A stretch of 64,000 bases of DNA from Ceratothoa steindachneri (Eukaryota; Arthropoda; Malacostraca; Isopoda; Cymothoidae): assembly GCA_963969495.1 (NCBI GenBank), contig OZ018321.1, forward strand, positions 134,472,315-134,536,314, in the 5' to 3' direction. How positions within the stretch are numbered: the first letter of the stretch is position 1; each line of letters begins with the position of its first letter. Position numbers and translations under genes: made by a program. Under the pieces are notes generated by a model, which was not told the origin of the DNA, ran no database searches, and saw only the letters and a program-made list of their open reading frames with translations. This document shows, piece after piece, positions 23,901 to 31,689 of the stretch.

Positions 23901-25346
23901 AATGAAGTACAGAAAGAGTGAAATGTGTTTAAAGAAGTGCAGGCTGCATGATATGGGTTATAGATTGGTAAAGGAGAATTACACATCTCAAAACGATTCA
24001 ATGATCAGTCATCATGTAGCCATAATGCCAACCCTGGGCATAAGGGTCAATGACAAAGAGTGAACAAATATTCCTATATAATGGTAAAGAAACCAGCCTG
24101 TTTCCCCCCACCTCTCCAGAGTGCAATTTCCACCTTTTGGCCTGGATTCCTTTGTTAGTACTAATAAATGAATATAACCCCCACCAAGGGCATCTATGAA
24201 TGAACACAAAGATGAATTTTAGGTTTCAGAGAACTAAATTTAGCATGCCTGCAGGAGGAGGGGGGGGGGGGTCCCTACCCAATTTTCACTCATTTAGAAG
24301 CCTATTTCTCAGTAGGAACCTACAGTTTAGGGTGGGGTATGAACACTCATATCTACAGCATGTGAAAGCCACTTTAAAGTTAATCCAAAGGGCTCCATCA
24401 GTGACTTGCCACAGCCACTCGGCATAATAGCCCATTTATGAGATGATATAAAAACTAGGATGGTTAGATCTCACATTTATAAAATCATTTAGTTAGGCAG
24501 AAAATATTACTGTAGTGGGAGAATTACTGAAGTGTAACTCAAAGTAGACAATGCAAATTCATTAGTTTCGTTACTACAAGAGTGACAAAAACCATTTCTA
24601 TTTTTAGGTCAAATAATAAAGCCATTTTCCTTGCAGTAGGCCTGGCAAGTTGGTTCCAGCTATAGTAAGGGCAATGGTTCTAAAGCTGAAGGATTGCAGA
24701 TCTGAAGGTATAGTTCTTCCACACATTTTTACTTCTTCACTTTCTTTCAACACCTCTCCTTAAAAACATTTTGGTAGAGATGCTTTCATTATTTGCATTG
24801 CAAAATTATCACACAACTAGTTCCATAAGCCTCCTCAACAAGGCTTAGGTAGGCCACTTTTTAATGTTCACCTTAAAAATTAAACTTCACACTTTTTCGG
24901 CAGGATTTGTGGTACAATTTTTTTTTATATAGTTATATATTTTTAAAAAAAGGTGAAATTGAATGATGGGAGCTCAGCGTTTAACAAGAAGTTGGCTGGG
25001 AAGTGGAATGTTAGATTAGGAAATGATGAGAGATGACACAAAATACATTCTTCAAGTATTGCAGACTATTTGGAGCACTGTAGAGGATGTTAAAACCTTC
25101 CTAAATTTGTACCAATTATACACAAAATTGGGTCCAATTTCAGGGATAAACTAAAAGAAAAATTTAAGAATAAATGCTCTTGTTCGTGTCAACCTACCTA
25201 AATCCACCTCCTCCTCCTCCTGCCCGATCTCGTCCACGCATGGGAGAACCATGATTGCCTTCATTGGGGCCATCCATATCAGTCATCATCGTTTCACCAG
25301 GAGCCGGTGGAGGATTTGGCAGATCCGCCATACCTTCTTCACTCAT
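5855..25346 (-). CDS. TCERG1: TCERG1 (CA150)-like transcription elongation regulator, 5' ten coding exons (partial)
   Basis: TCERG1 is a nuclear WW/FF-domain scaffold that couples RNA polymerase II elongation to splicing. Exons read on the minus strand: 25346-25198, 23706-23286, 21201-21094, 20890-20729, 20477-20301, 10425-10299, 8401-8178, 7871-7586, 6676-6495, 5988-5855. All junctions are GT-AG and every phase matches, giving 1970 coding nt (656 codons plus 2 nt). WW1, WW2 and the start of WW3 appear in the same order as in animal TCERG1, and WW2 and WW3 carry TCERG1-specific wording ([18 protein letters not shown]). Instead of the vertebrate Gln/Ala-rich stretch between WW1 and WW2 there is Gly/Pro/Met- and Gly/Asn/Asp-rich sequence. 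The second half of WW3, the FF domains and the stop are not in the window. Exon calls come from reading splice sites by eye; an unseen small phase-0 exon cannot be excluded. Confidence 0.88.
5989..6494 (-). other. TCERG1-like intron 9
   Basis: This intron of 506 bp runs between exons 9 and 10. It contains T-rich stretches near 6340-6370 and no recognisable element. Confidence 0.6.
6495..6676 (-). CDS. TCERG1: TCERG1-like exon 9, acidic WW2-WW3 linker
   Basis: The exon completes the split codon from exon 8 and encodes a Glu-rich linker ([20 protein letters not shown] ... [15 protein letters not shown]). It ends exactly at a GTAGGT donor (6489-6494). Animal TCERG1 has a comparable acidic KEEP/PMETEEE linker between WW2 and WW3. 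The acceptor TCCCGCAG (6677-6684) gives the correct phase. An internal GTATCAG could act as an alternative donor after VQ. Confidence 0.8.
6677..7585 (-). other. TCERG1-like intron 8
   Basis: This 909-bp intron holds a G-run (6791-6808) and a perfect short hairpin at 6980-7007 with 12-bp arms (AGGAAGATCTAT and its complement, loop AGCC). No coding sequence or known element was recognised. Confidence 0.6.
7586..7871 (-). CDS. TCERG1: TCERG1-like exon 8, WW domain 2
   Basis: This exon of 286 nt runs from acceptor CCTCTGACAG to a GTGAGT donor at 7580-7585. It begins [19 protein letters not shown], continues through an Ala/Pro-rich linker and the helix-like SPELLARAA, and ends with WW2: [17 protein letters not shown] then [16 protein letters not shown]. 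Both Trp and the Tyr/Phe core are present. The WEKPQ-L-K ending is the TCERG1 WW2 signature. The exon ends in phase 1. Confidence 0.92.
8178..8401 (-). CDS. TCERG1: TCERG1-like exon 7, Gly/Pro/Met-rich and Met/Gln/Ser linker
   Basis: The exon encodes [20 protein letters not shown] followed by [24 protein letters not shown] repeats, then a Met/Ala/Gln segment ([18 protein letters not shown]). It runs from acceptor TTCTTGCAG to a GTGAGT donor at 8172-8177. It ends in phase 0, matching exon 8. Confidence 0.83.
8435..8640 (+). pseudogene. L2/CR1-type LINE reverse transcriptase fragment in TCERG1 intron 6
   Basis: The plus strand encodes [10 protein letters not shown], then [14 protein letters not shown]...[10 protein letters not shown] (RT palm motif B region), and after a frameshift FADDTKLG (motif C). 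The order and wording match L2/CR1-type LINE reverse transcriptases. Only about 200 bp remain, and no 5' or 3' part is attached. It starts about 35 bp from the exon 7 acceptor, antisense to the host gene. Confidence 0.75.
8640..9816 (+). mobile_element. LTR retrotransposon remnant (two LTR-like ends, gag zinc finger)
   Basis: Two related segments end almost identically, at about 8868-8925 and 9757-9816 (CATCCTTTGCTG-GACTGCTCAATAAACTAAG). They share ATAACAC-CATAACATCACTT earlier, as expected for LTRs with an AATAAA signal on the plus strand. Between them, 9004-9120 encodes a C2H2-like gag segment ([18 protein letters not shown] then MHDKAAHS). The rest of gag and all of pol are missing. The two LTRs differ strongly, so the copy is old. 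It lies in the intron between exons 7 and 6, antisense to the gene. Confidence 0.6.
9817..10298 (-). other. Rest of TCERG1-like intron 6
   Basis: No element or exon was recognised in this 480-bp stretch between the LTR remnant and exon 6. Confidence 0.55.
10299..10425 (-). CDS. TCERG1: TCERG1-like exon 6, Gly/Pro/Met-rich
   Basis: The exon encodes 42 residues plus one base ([20 protein letters not shown]... to MPPGPPG). It lies between the acceptor TTTTTTTCACAG (polypyrimidine tract intact) and the donor GTAATT (10293-10298). The single leftover G is completed by GC at the start of exon 7, which supports both junctions. The upstream intron contains the 9.6 kb nested LINE insertion; the 3' end of the LINE is only 66 bp from this exon. 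Confidence 0.82.
10478..10491. repeat. Target-site duplication of the outer LINE (left copy)
   Basis: GTGACAACCATCAA is identical to 20128-20141 and directly abuts the poly(T) that is the LINE poly(A) tail. Confidence 0.9.
10492..10681 (-). repeat. Extra distal 3' end of the outer LINE
   Basis: This is a 190-bp segment starting with poly(T), followed by CTCATCTGGCGACTGCC and GGCATTAGTCGCCG. It is the same 3' UTR that recurs at about 10683, 11912 and 26494. It is followed directly by a second 3' end, so the element carries two 3' UTRs in tandem. Confidence 0.8.
10923..11901 (-). pseudogene. ORF2 C-terminus of the outer LINE: RNase H and C-terminal region
   Basis: Residues encoded from 11901 down include [13 protein letters not shown] (first Asp), [12 protein letters not shown] (Glu) and [12 protein letters not shown] (Asp), all RNase H active-site landmarks. 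The frame breaks near 11458, resumes with a C-terminal region containing [20 protein letters not shown] (Cys/His motif), and ends near 10923. The domain is therefore recognisable but frameshifted. Its 5' continuation (RT) lies at 15823 and above, displaced by the nested copy. Confidence 0.85.
11897..11911. repeat. Target-site duplication of the inner LINE (left copy)
   Basis: GCCACCTGCCCGAGA is repeated at 15795-15809. The first bases may be shared with the 5' end of the element. Confidence 0.85.
11912..15794 (-). mobile_element. Inner I-type LINE copy inserted in the same family (5'-truncated)
   Basis: This copy starts with a 22-nt poly(T) (its poly(A) tail) and includes the 3' UTR, RNase H, RT and most of the endonuclease. 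It stops at the endonuclease N-terminus (5' truncation, typical of target-primed reverse transcription). GCCACCTGCCCGAGA at 11897-11911 recurs at 15795-15809; allowing for overlap with LINE sequence, this is a 12-15 bp target duplication. By eye it is very similar to the outer copy, so it is probably young. Confidence 0.88.
12112..14688 (-). CDS. ORF2 of the inner LINE: reverse transcriptase and RNase H (858 aa open)
   Basis: This is the longest open frame in the window. It holds the RT N-terminus ([16 protein letters not shown], about residues 65-85), [10 protein letters not shown] motif [13 protein letters not shown] (about 195), PQGSVLS (motif B), YVDDLSIS (motif C, catalytic YVDD, about 285) and the thumb. 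RNase H follows with [33 protein letters not shown] and [20 protein letters not shown], so all four acidic landmarks and the His are there. A Cys/His motif ([17 protein letters not shown]) closes the protein. The first residue is only where the frame opens: the true protein starts in the endonuclease and is joined to this frame by one extra G at 14735-14741. Confidence 0.9.
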   Translation of the reverse strand: MAESLATAFSAFSSRDAAPPAFNARRDVAEGRRLDFTSSGGEPFNDKFTVSELRSALASCADTAHGPDDVPYAMLRHLGERGMAFLLDLFNRIWVEGLLPDSWRIATVLAFRKPGRDHSTPTGFRPISLTSCVCKLMEKLVNVRLAFFLDSGGHLSSAQCGFRKFHSTSDALLRLETAVCEAFLRRQHYATVFFDLEKAYDTAWRYGIMETLYTMGARGRLPMFISEFLRDRRFRVRVGGTLSGPKEQEEGVPQGSVLSVTLFALSINGITSVLPKDVLATLYVDDLSISFGAAQMPTLERRLQQALNRVSRYAEAHRFRFSLAKTKVVHFCRHPRLHPDPDLFLNGVRLDVVESHRFLGLVFDRRLTWEAHIRSLRVSCTRAMDILRSVTFSAWGADRATALLFYRSFVRSKLDYGCEFYASAAERLLRKVDSIHHTRLRLATGAFRTSPIESLLVDAGEMPLALRRVQCITRLYARARRLPQSPTALTASAADLDGAYADERRQSCPKPFGFRARKLLRELDIALGPVAPLVLPRTPPWRVPHLAICRHASAPKACTAPGVLRSTFLEHTSCHAGTVPVYTDGSKSQEGVGFHAVSPLFEVSGALPGAASVFTAELVAIHHSVGEITRRARFGDRIVIYSDSQSALSALGALESPHPLVRDIRDATVLASRADVEIIFCWVPGHVGIAGNERADEGAKESARTLRPDQRFALPHTDYMAGIRAALRTAWQRRWETVEGNLKLRAIAPRLFPWTYPPMPRRLQVAFCRLRIGHTRVTHRYLVERSPAPYCNDCVVPQTVRHILVECPSLGDLRARHLSRYRDGRGRYRLSLVLGTSACTLTGGLANFLGEAGLLPFF
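14735..15799 (-). CDS. ORF2 of the inner LINE: APE-type endonuclease (5'-truncated)
   Basis: The frame begins [20 protein letters not shown] (the QET endonuclease motif) and continues with [33 protein letters not shown] (GDLN motif) and [11 protein letters not shown] (SDH motif). These are the signatures of the Mg-dependent APE nuclease that nicks the target for LINE priming. The ORF1 and the first residues of this domain are missing. The frame shifts into RT at a G7 run (14735-14741), where the outer copy has G6. Confidence 0.85.
15795..15809. repeat. Target-site duplication of the inner LINE (right copy)
   Basis: GCCACCTGCCCGAGA is repeated at 11897-11911. The outer LINE sequence resumes here. 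Confidence 0.85.
15798..18560 (-). pseudogene. ORF2 of the outer LINE: endonuclease and RT portion
   Basis: The endonuclease starts at about 18480 ([20 protein letters not shown]) and contains [11 protein letters not shown] and [12 protein letters not shown] one-base insertion in an A run near 17770 shifts the frame. RT follows (17574 to 15823) with an in-frame break near 16880, [19 protein letters not shown] and YVDDLSIS. About 55 bp are deleted just before the point where the inner copy interrupts it (near 15825). RNase H continues at 11901. Confidence 0.82.
18859..19891 (-). pseudogene. ORF1 of the outer LINE: nucleic-acid-binding protein
   Basis: From 19891 the product reads [20 protein letters not shown], then [20 protein letters not shown] and [20 protein letters not shown], an RNA-binding fold common in arthropod I/Jockey-type ORF1. 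Zinc knuckles follow: [29 protein letters not shown] and [15 protein letters not shown]. Frameshifts lie near 19405 and 19260. The Ser/Pro/Lys-rich C-terminus ends near 18859. ORF1 coats the LINE RNA and accompanies it to the nucleus in known families. Confidence 0.8.
20128..20141. repeat. Target-site duplication of the outer LINE (right copy)
   Basis: GTGACAACCATCAA is identical to 10478-10491 and marks the 5' end of the LINE. Confidence 0.9.
20142..20300 (-). other. Original 5' part of TCERG1-like intron 5
   Basis: This is the donor-side remainder of the intron. With 10426-10491 it would have made an intron of about 225 bp before the LINE inserted. Confidence 0.75.
20301..20477 (-). CDS. 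TCERG1: TCERG1-like exon 5, Gly/Asn/Asp-rich linker
   Basis: This phase-0 exon of 59 codons follows the acceptor CTCTTTCAG (20478-20486). It begins [20 protein letters not shown] and continues as Gly/Asn/Asp/Ser-rich sequence to DGSNWQQ. The proposed donor at 20295-20300 reads CAG/GTCTTT, which has GT but a poor consensus. Two in-exon GGTAAC sites are stronger-looking alternatives. The call is supported because the phase matches exon 6. The donor lies 160 bp from the inserted LINE, so splicing here deserves checking. Confidence 0.72.
20729..20890 (-). CDS. TCERG1: TCERG1-like exon 4, WW domain 1
   Basis: This phase-0 exon of 54 codons runs from acceptor CACAG (20891-20895) to donor GTATGT (20723-20728). 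It encodes WW1: [19 protein letters not shown] then [11 protein letters not shown]. Both signature Trp, the Tyr triplet and the closing Pro are present, so ligand binding to Pro-rich partners should be preserved. The flanking residues ([14 protein letters not shown] before, VKILTQQQ after) join it to the low-complexity segments. The WW1 sequence is very close to the first WW domain of animal TCERG1. Confidence 0.92.
21094..21201 (-). CDS. TCERG1: TCERG1-like exon 3, Met/Gly/Pro repeat segment
   Basis: This phase-0 exon of 36 codons lies between a pyrimidine-rich acceptor (TTTTTTTCAG) and a GTAAGT donor (21088-21093). It encodes [20 protein letters not shown] followed by an Asn/Gln tail (NQNQPNNLN). 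It continues the low-complexity N-terminal region ahead of WW1. Confidence 0.82.
21202..23285 (-). other. TCERG1-like intron 2 with a probable decayed I-type LINE
   Basis: Near 21955-22005 the sequence GAGCACAAGGGATAAGCAGTAGCAACCCC... aligns by eye with the LINE region at 12190-12230 (GAGTACAAGGGACAGGCGGT). An A-rich tract at 21733-21785 could be its 3' UTR. A minus-strand stretch at 22560-22610 encodes [11 protein letters not shown], like a LINE endonuclease start. Nothing intact remains. Confidence 0.4.
21864..21905. repeat. Short tandem duplication
   Basis: AATAAACTAAAATGACGGGG is followed by GAGTC and repeated immediately (21-22 bp unit, two copies). Confidence 0.8.
23286..23706 (-). CDS. 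TCERG1: TCERG1-like exon 2, collagen-like Gly/Pro/Met-rich segment
   Basis: The exon runs from an acceptor (TTTGATCAG, AG at 23707-23708) to a GTAAGT donor (23280-23285). It completes the split Arg codon from exon 1 and gives 140 residues. About the first 65 residues are [16 protein letters not shown] runs with a collagen-like Gly periodicity. The middle is Arg/Phe/Pro-rich ([15 protein letters not shown]), and the end is Pro/Met-rich ([16 protein letters not shown]). Vertebrate TCERG1 has a Pro/Met/Phe/Arg-rich N-terminus in the same position, so homology is plausible, but the long Gly-Pro runs look lineage-specific. Confidence 0.82.
23707..25197 (-). other. TCERG1-like intron 1
   Basis: This 1.5-kb AT-rich intron contains a G-run at about 24255-24270. 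No recognisable element or gene was seen. Confidence 0.6.
25198..25346 (-). CDS. TCERG1: TCERG1-like coding exon 1 (start codon)
   Basis: The exon begins at the ATG at 25346 ([13 protein letters not shown]...), encodes 49 residues plus two bases, and ends at a GTAGGT donor (25192-25197). The product is acidic and Pro-rich, then turns Arg/Gly-rich ([12 protein letters not shown]). The ATG is the first in frame. Immediately upstream, on the minus strand, ATATTTTAG lies 2 bases before the ATG and could be a 3' splice site, so a non-coding 5' exon further upstream is possible. Confidence 0.75.
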
Positions 25347-26490
25347 GACTAAAATATGTGACTTTTACTTGTCATAAAGTTAATTACTAAAATATTGCCC
25401 TGGAAAATAAATAAAGGGATAAAATCCATTAAAATTATTACAAATCAATCTATGTAATTTGAAAGAGAAAATTTACCCTAAAAGAAAATAAATGATTTAT
25501 AAGTAAATGTGTCTTAATTTGAAGCTTCATATTATACATACCATGACTAAATGACAGAGACCTTCAAGAAAAACTTTATTCAGGAGACTAGTTGTGTAAG
25601 TAACTGGCTACCATCTTTCATGCAAGAACAATGATCATTGTTCTTGTACTGATGATGAAAGCCAAATCAGTTATGAAACAGGTTTTTCTGGAGAACCGTG
25701 TCTCATTTAGAAGCTCAATACTGAGAATAATACACCATAAAAATAATGCACATATTTGCCAGTATGAAACAGGAGTTATCTGCAAGGTCACATTCTCATT
25801 GGGACTTTTTATAACCATTAAAAACATTTAATGGTTAGGCAACTTTCTTTAAATGATAAAATTTATAGCATATATTCCATAAATCCTCAGTACCCGAGTG
25901 CTATTGGCAATTTGTATGAAAATGATTCTTGCCCCTCAATTAAAATTCTATTCTAGACACAATGCCCAGTTAATATACTCCGCTTTAGATACAAAATGCA
26001 TTTAACATAAGAAGCTACCACATTGTTACTACCTTGGTACAGATTCTTATGAATCTCCTTCCAATAAATCAAGAAGTGACCGGTCTCATAAAATATTTGC
26101 AGAGTTCAGCGGCGAGTATTCAAGGGGACTCTAAATCCTCCTCCGCAAGTTGCTACCATGCCACAGATGCTGGTTTGTAGTCATGTATATGAATGAATAC
26201 TGAGGAACAATGGACTGAGTTGCAAAGAAAGAGAAGAAACAAAAGGTTAGGAAAGTTGTGGATATATTCAAATATCCACAAGTGAAGAAGAGGACAGAAT
26301 AGCCGGTGATAGTGAATATAGTCTTTATTGCCCTGTGAATTCTATTCAATCAAACCCAGCAGCCCCGAGGAAGGATACCACATGGTGTGGCAGCCTTCAA
26401 GTGTCGGGTACATTCTGAGATAGGAGGGGATGGCAGTGTTTTTATCTCACTGGAGGTTGCAGCAGGGGTTGTGTACTGAATGCAAGCAGG
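25347..26490 (-). other. Upstream flank of the TCERG1-like start codon
   Basis: This AT-rich region should contain the 5' UTR and perhaps the promoter or a 5' non-coding exon. No clear TATA box, initiator or CpG-rich block was recognised, so no promoter is called. From 26494 upward the flank is transposon sequence. Confidence 0.4.
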
Positions 26491-26758
26491 CCATTTATTT
26501 TTTTTATTTTTTAAAGGGGCTATCTGGCGACTGCCCACTTAGGCATAAGTCGCCGCAAACAAACAGCCCAGTTTTAGGCTACTTTAAAATAAAAATTTTA
26601 ACAGAAACAACAATAAAAAGGGATAACAACCAGGGAGCAAGCTCCAGCACAGGAGCCTGTGACCTACAAAAAAACAAAAACAACAACAATTACAAAAAAA
26701 AAAGTTAAATACAAGGGAGAAAGCCAGCCTGCCCCAAAAAGTCTTATCAGTCCACCAG

Positions 26759-27603
26759 TCATGGTGCACACACTCGACCAGAGTACAAGGGACAGGCAGT
26801 AGCGACCCCGCCCATCCCGGTACCGGGACAGGTAATGTGCGCGAAGATCACCCAGACTGGGACATTCAACAGAATGTGCCAAACAGTCTGGGGGACAACG
26901 CAGGAGAGCGCTCCATCAAATAGCGATGCGTCACACGAGTGTGCCCGATTCGGAGATGACAGAAAGCGACCTGAAGCCGTCGCGGCATTGGGGGATAGGT
27001 CCATGGGAACAGTCGGGGCACAATGGCACGCAACTTTAAGTTCCCTTCGACCGTCTCCCATCTTCTTTGCCAAGCAGTCCGAAGAACTGCCCGTATTCCT
27101 GCCATGTAGTCGGTGTGAGGAAGAGCGAAACGCTGGTCTGGTCGCAGAGTCCTCACAGACTCTTTGGCACCCGCATTCCCTGCAATTCCTACATGTTCAG
27201 GAACCCAGCAGAAGATAATATTGACATCTGCCTGGCTCGCCATAACAGTGGCGTCACGGATATCATGAAGCAGGGCATGCGGAGATTCCAATGCCCCGAG
27301 AGGACTCAGGGCGCTTTGTGAGTCGCTATAGATCACATTCCGAGCTCCGAACCAGGCACGTCGCGTAATCTCCCATACCGAGTGGTGTAAAGCTACCAGC
27401 TCGGCCGTGAAGACAGACGCAGAGCCTGGTAGAACCCAGCTGACTTCAAACAGAGGGGATACAGCGTGACATGAAGTGTGCTCTAGAAAGGTCGAACGCA
27501 ATACTCCCGGCGCCGTACAAGCTTTGGTAGCAGAGGCGTGGCGACAAATAGCCAAATGTGGTACCCTCCAGGGTGGCATCCTGGGCAGAACCAGGGGCGC
27601 CAC
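26759..27603 (-). pseudogene. RNase H region of ORF2 in the upstream LINE copy
   Basis: The frame from 27603 encodes [50 protein letters not shown] and FCWVPEHVGIAGNAGAKESV. The first Asp segment (YTDGS) is deleted ([13 protein letters not shown]), and the final conserved NERADE is altered to NAGAKE. The C-terminal part is frameshifted near 26870. It cannot be a working RNase H. Confidence 0.8.
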
Positions 27604-28149
27604 CGGCCCGAGAGCTATATCTACCTCTCGAAGGAGTTTCCTGGCCCTAAACCCAAAGGGCTTAGGGTATGACTGGCATCTCTTGGCGGCATAGGCACCA
27701 TCAAGATCAGCTGCGGATGCAGTGAGAGCTGTTGCCGACTGAGGGAGGCGCCGGGCTCGCGAGTACAGGCGAGTGATGCACTACATGCGGCGCAGAGCGA
27801 GTGGCATCTCCCCAGCATCGACCAACAGGCTCTCTATGGGAAAAGTGCGCAAGGCACCGGTCGCAAGGTGAAGGCCGGTGTGGTGAATCGAATCCACCTT
27901 CCGCAATAAACACTCAGCTGCGGATGCATAAAACTCGAATCCGTAGTCGAGCTTTAAACGAACAAAGGATCAATAAAAATTTAGGGCAGTAGCCCTATCA
28001 GCGCCCCAAGCACTGAACGTCACGGAACGGAGAATATCCATGGCGCGGGTACAAGAGACCCTAAGGCTGCAAATATGAGCCTCCCAGGTGAGGCGTCGAT
28101 CGAATACAAGACCAAGGAAACGGTGCGATCCCACCACATCAAGGCGCAC

Positions 28150-28418
28150 CCCATTGTTTGTGGTCCCCCTCTTTTTATTTTGCTATGAAATTACAAAAAT
28201 ATCAAAAGTTTTTACGACCAAATGTAAGCTATATGAAACAAAAATATGTGAAAGGAATATGTGAATGAGAAATTGATTTACGCATATCATAAATGGTATA
28301 CGTAGATGCAGGTTTACAGAAAGAGCGCCTTTTTCTAAGGAACAGGCTTAACAGGAAGGAGAAGGGGTGGTGGCGGGAGTCGGTCTGATGTTGCTTGCAC
28401 GAAGTTTGAAATGACCAT
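28150..28418. other. Unrelated AT-rich segment replacing part of the LINE RT
   Basis: LINE sequence stops after the ACCACATCAAGGCGCACCCCATT block and resumes at TGTGACACTTCCCTGCGGG. In the inner copy these points are about 250 bp apart (13655-13905), so this is a replacement rather than a simple insertion. Its origin was not recognised. Confidence 0.6.
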
Positions 28419-28579
28419 GGTGTGACACTTCCCTGCGGGACACCCTCTTCCTGCTCCTTTGGGCTGGAGAGGGCTCCCCCCCACCCGTACGCGGAATCGA
28501 CGATCTCGCAAAAATTCAGATATAAACATTGGGAGGCCGTCCCCTTGCCCCCATCATGTGAGACGGTCGGCCGTCTCAC

Positions 28580-29400
28580 ACTCGGCCGACCACCATGGGA
28601 GTGTCAGCGTGCAAAACAGCCAGATGTCCTAGGAATAGTAGTCAGGCCCGCAGTGATGAGTGCCAGAGAAGAACTCAACGGCCTCATCTACCGACCTAAA
28701 CTCCTTGACTGAGATAGAGAATTCAGTCATTTCTGAAATGCAGGCCACCGCACCAGCGCAAAGCACGACCGAGGTGGGCTCTCAGGCGGCAGTTGACCTG
28801 AAAATATTTGGATGGGAAAGTGATCACTACCATGGAGGTCATCGACCACCCCCCCAATCAAAATCAGGCTATGCATCCGAAGAGCCCAAAGATAGGTCAA
28901 GGCAAGAAAATGAAGTGGTTCTCGGACAGTGATGCGTAAACTCATCCACGTTTAGGACAACCATCTCAAGCTCTTCGATCAGATAGGCAACCACTTGTCC
29001 CCTGGGATTTATGGAGTAATCTCCCCAGAGAGGATGCCTGCCGTTCAGATCTCCAAGCAAGAGATAGGGCCTCGACAACCGTGCCACGACATTCCACCGC
29101 GTCAAAGTCAGCTGACGGTGGAATGTACGCAGAAATGATAGAATACCTCCTACCCAGGTGCAGCTGCACAGCCACTGCCTGAAAGGAGGTATCTAAAGAG
29201 AAAGGAAGAACGGAGACATAATGCTGGGTGTAAACCGCGAATCCCCCAGCCGCGGTGGTAGGGTCGCAAGACCCTTATACCCTAGGAGGGCGGACATGGT
29301 CTCCTGTAAAAAGATAGCTAACGGGGAACGGGACGAGACGAGCCTCCGCAGCTCCTCCGAGTTGGCCCGGAGTCCACGGCAATTCCATTGAAGGAATATG
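28580..29400 (-). pseudogene. Endonuclease region of ORF2 in the upstream LINE copy
   Basis: Pieces [27 protein letters not shown] and [20 protein letters not shown] are recognisable on the minus strand, with several frameshifts and small deletions. The domain is an APE-type nuclease relic. Confidence 0.75.
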
Positions 29401-29410
29401 CCCTCCAGGC

Positions 29411-31504
29411 CTAGCTCGGAGGATATGCGGGCGCCCTTCTCAAACTGAAGACCCTCACAGGAATGGCTGTACGCTGCCCGGGGACACAACCCCGGGCGCT
29501 GTTGGCCGGACAAAGCGCTGTCGCCCTAAAGGACTTATTGGGGGAGGTTGGGCTCGACATGCGAGCCTTTTCCTCCCTGGGCCTCAAAACCTTAGGTGGG
29601 CGTTGCGGCTTAGGAGGTGGGGGGGGGCCCTCTTTTCGAGGAACCACCCACTCTGAGCCACTCCCTCCATCACTAGGAGTGGGTGAAGGAGCCGAAGCTC
29701 CTTTGTTGTCGTCCTCCTTTCGGGGGACAGTTTTAGGAAGCCCGGAAGGTGGCCTGGTGACCAAATTCAGGGGTGTTGCCTCCTGCAACGACTCGGTGGA
29801 GGTGCTTGGCCGTTTCGCCTTCTGGGAAACGCTCACACTGGGGAAAGAGGGGAAGCCCTGGTTTTAGCCGGGGCTAGGTGTGAACCCTTTTTGCGGCCAG
29901 CTTTACGAGGGGAGCGCCCGGGTTGAGTAGAGCCTGCAGAAGGGCTCTGAATGGGTGCGGAAACAACCGTGCTCGTTGGCCTGGATGGGCCAGGAGCAGA
30001 GGGTGCCTTTCTAACTATTGAGGCATATGATGTCCCAGGCAGAGCCGGGCGCGCCAGGACCAAGTCCTTAGCCTCGCGGAATGAGAGTCGATCCTGGGCC
30101 TGAATGGCCAGGATTTCTTTCTCAAGGAGATATTCACCACATTGCTTGAAAGAAGCGGGGTGTGGCTCTCCGCAATTGAAACACTTGGCCACAAACGATT
30201 TGGACTTATTGTGTTGGCGTTGTAGCATTTACACAAACTTCGGGTGACCCTGACTTTGCACGTCTACAAGAATGATTTGTGTGGCCGAAGCGGTGACAGT
30301 AATAGCACAGCCGCAGCAGTGGCACGAATGCCTTCACGTGGTAGTGGTATCAACCCGCACGCACCGACTCAGGGAGCTTGTCACAGTCGAACGTGATGAG
30401 TATAGGGTTGGGTCTCAAGGCCCCTCCCTGTTTTCTCATCACACGTTCTACCTTGACCGCCCCATGGTCGACCAGCTCTAGGGTGATGTCCTCAATGGAG
30501 TAGTCAACGAGTTCCCTCGCATAAATTACTCCTTTCACAAAGTTCATGGTAGAGTGCGGTGTCACACTCACCGGGGTGCCATGAAGTGTCCGAAGAGCAC
30601 TAATCTTGAACGCCTCGGCGGGATTCGCCGCATTCGCCAGAAGGCTGCCGTCCGAGAAACGGGTCACCTTCGGCTCTCTACCAATTGCACTAGCTAATCC
30701 TCTCCTCTGATGGATCATGTTGCCCTTGGACAACATGGTGCCATCAGTGGAGCGAATAACGAGGAAGCGTTTGAAGCCAGCGTCTCAAAAACACCAGGTA
30801 ACCTCTGAATGAGGCTCTGCCCTGTGTACTTTTAGTCTTAGTCAGGGGCTCCATAGCCCCGGCGGATGGAGAGGAGCCCCGAGTCTTCTTGGTCTTTGTC
30901 TTTTTGGAGAGGAGGGCGGGGAATCAACCTGCTTCTCACCTCCACGGATAGGAGCCCCTAGGCCAAATGGACCGGCCTCAGCCAGGTCCTTCTCCGAAAT
31001 GGACAAGGTCGTGGTGGTCGCAGGGGCACCATACGGAGGAGATCCCTCCCCTCCTTGTACTGCCTCGGAGCCCTCAGCCGTTTGAGGAGGACCTTGCATA
31101 GGGGCGGATTCGGGTTCGGTATTTGGCGCCGAGCCCAGATTTCCCCCCATGGAAGGCCCTACTGTCTGAGGCTGGGTTTCCTAAAGGACCATGTCTATCA
31201 CAGGAGGGGCCTCCAGTTGACCATCCCCTCCCAGGACATCGCAGGTCACCTTGGCAGCATCACCAGTCTTTTGTGGGGGGAAACAGGCCTTGACCCCGGC
31301 AAGGTTTAATATTCTTGCCAGCAGGTCTTTTAAGGTAATCAACCGAAGGGGCCTGGCTTCCCTCTCCCCCCTAAGGGGGTTTGCCCTACCGAGCCGCTTA
31401 CACGAGGGGCGGTCGGCAATGGGCTGCCTGCTGGCTTTCTTCGCAGTCCCCTTAGAAAGAAAAGGAGGGACTGCCGCTGGAAATTGGCACATGCTCGAAA
31501 GCAC
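29411..31504 (-). pseudogene. ORF1 of the upstream LINE copy (most complete N-terminus)
   Basis: From 31504 down the frames encode a Pro/Lys/Glu-rich N-terminal region (SKGTAKKASRQ; TLSISEKDLAEAGPFGLGAP). Next comes the fold with [20 protein letters not shown] and [20 protein letters not shown], then a degraded knuckle region (CFNCGEPHPASFKQC). The Ser/Pro-rich C-terminus ends near 29411. At least three frame breaks are visible. The N-terminal 700 bp are absent or different in the outer LINE at 20 kb. Confidence 0.7.
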
Positions 31505-31689
31505 CTCCAGAGAAGGGGGCGAGGGAGATTCCCCTTCATCCGTAGGCGTAGAAGAGGTGAGTAAGCCTCCTCTCTGGTTAAAGAAATATGGAGGGTCCCC
31601 TGGGCAATCACAGGAGGGGGGGGGGGACCTCCATTTCTTCTGTGGAACTGCCCGAGGGCAGTCAGTGAAACTGGTTTGGTGATAAGTTT

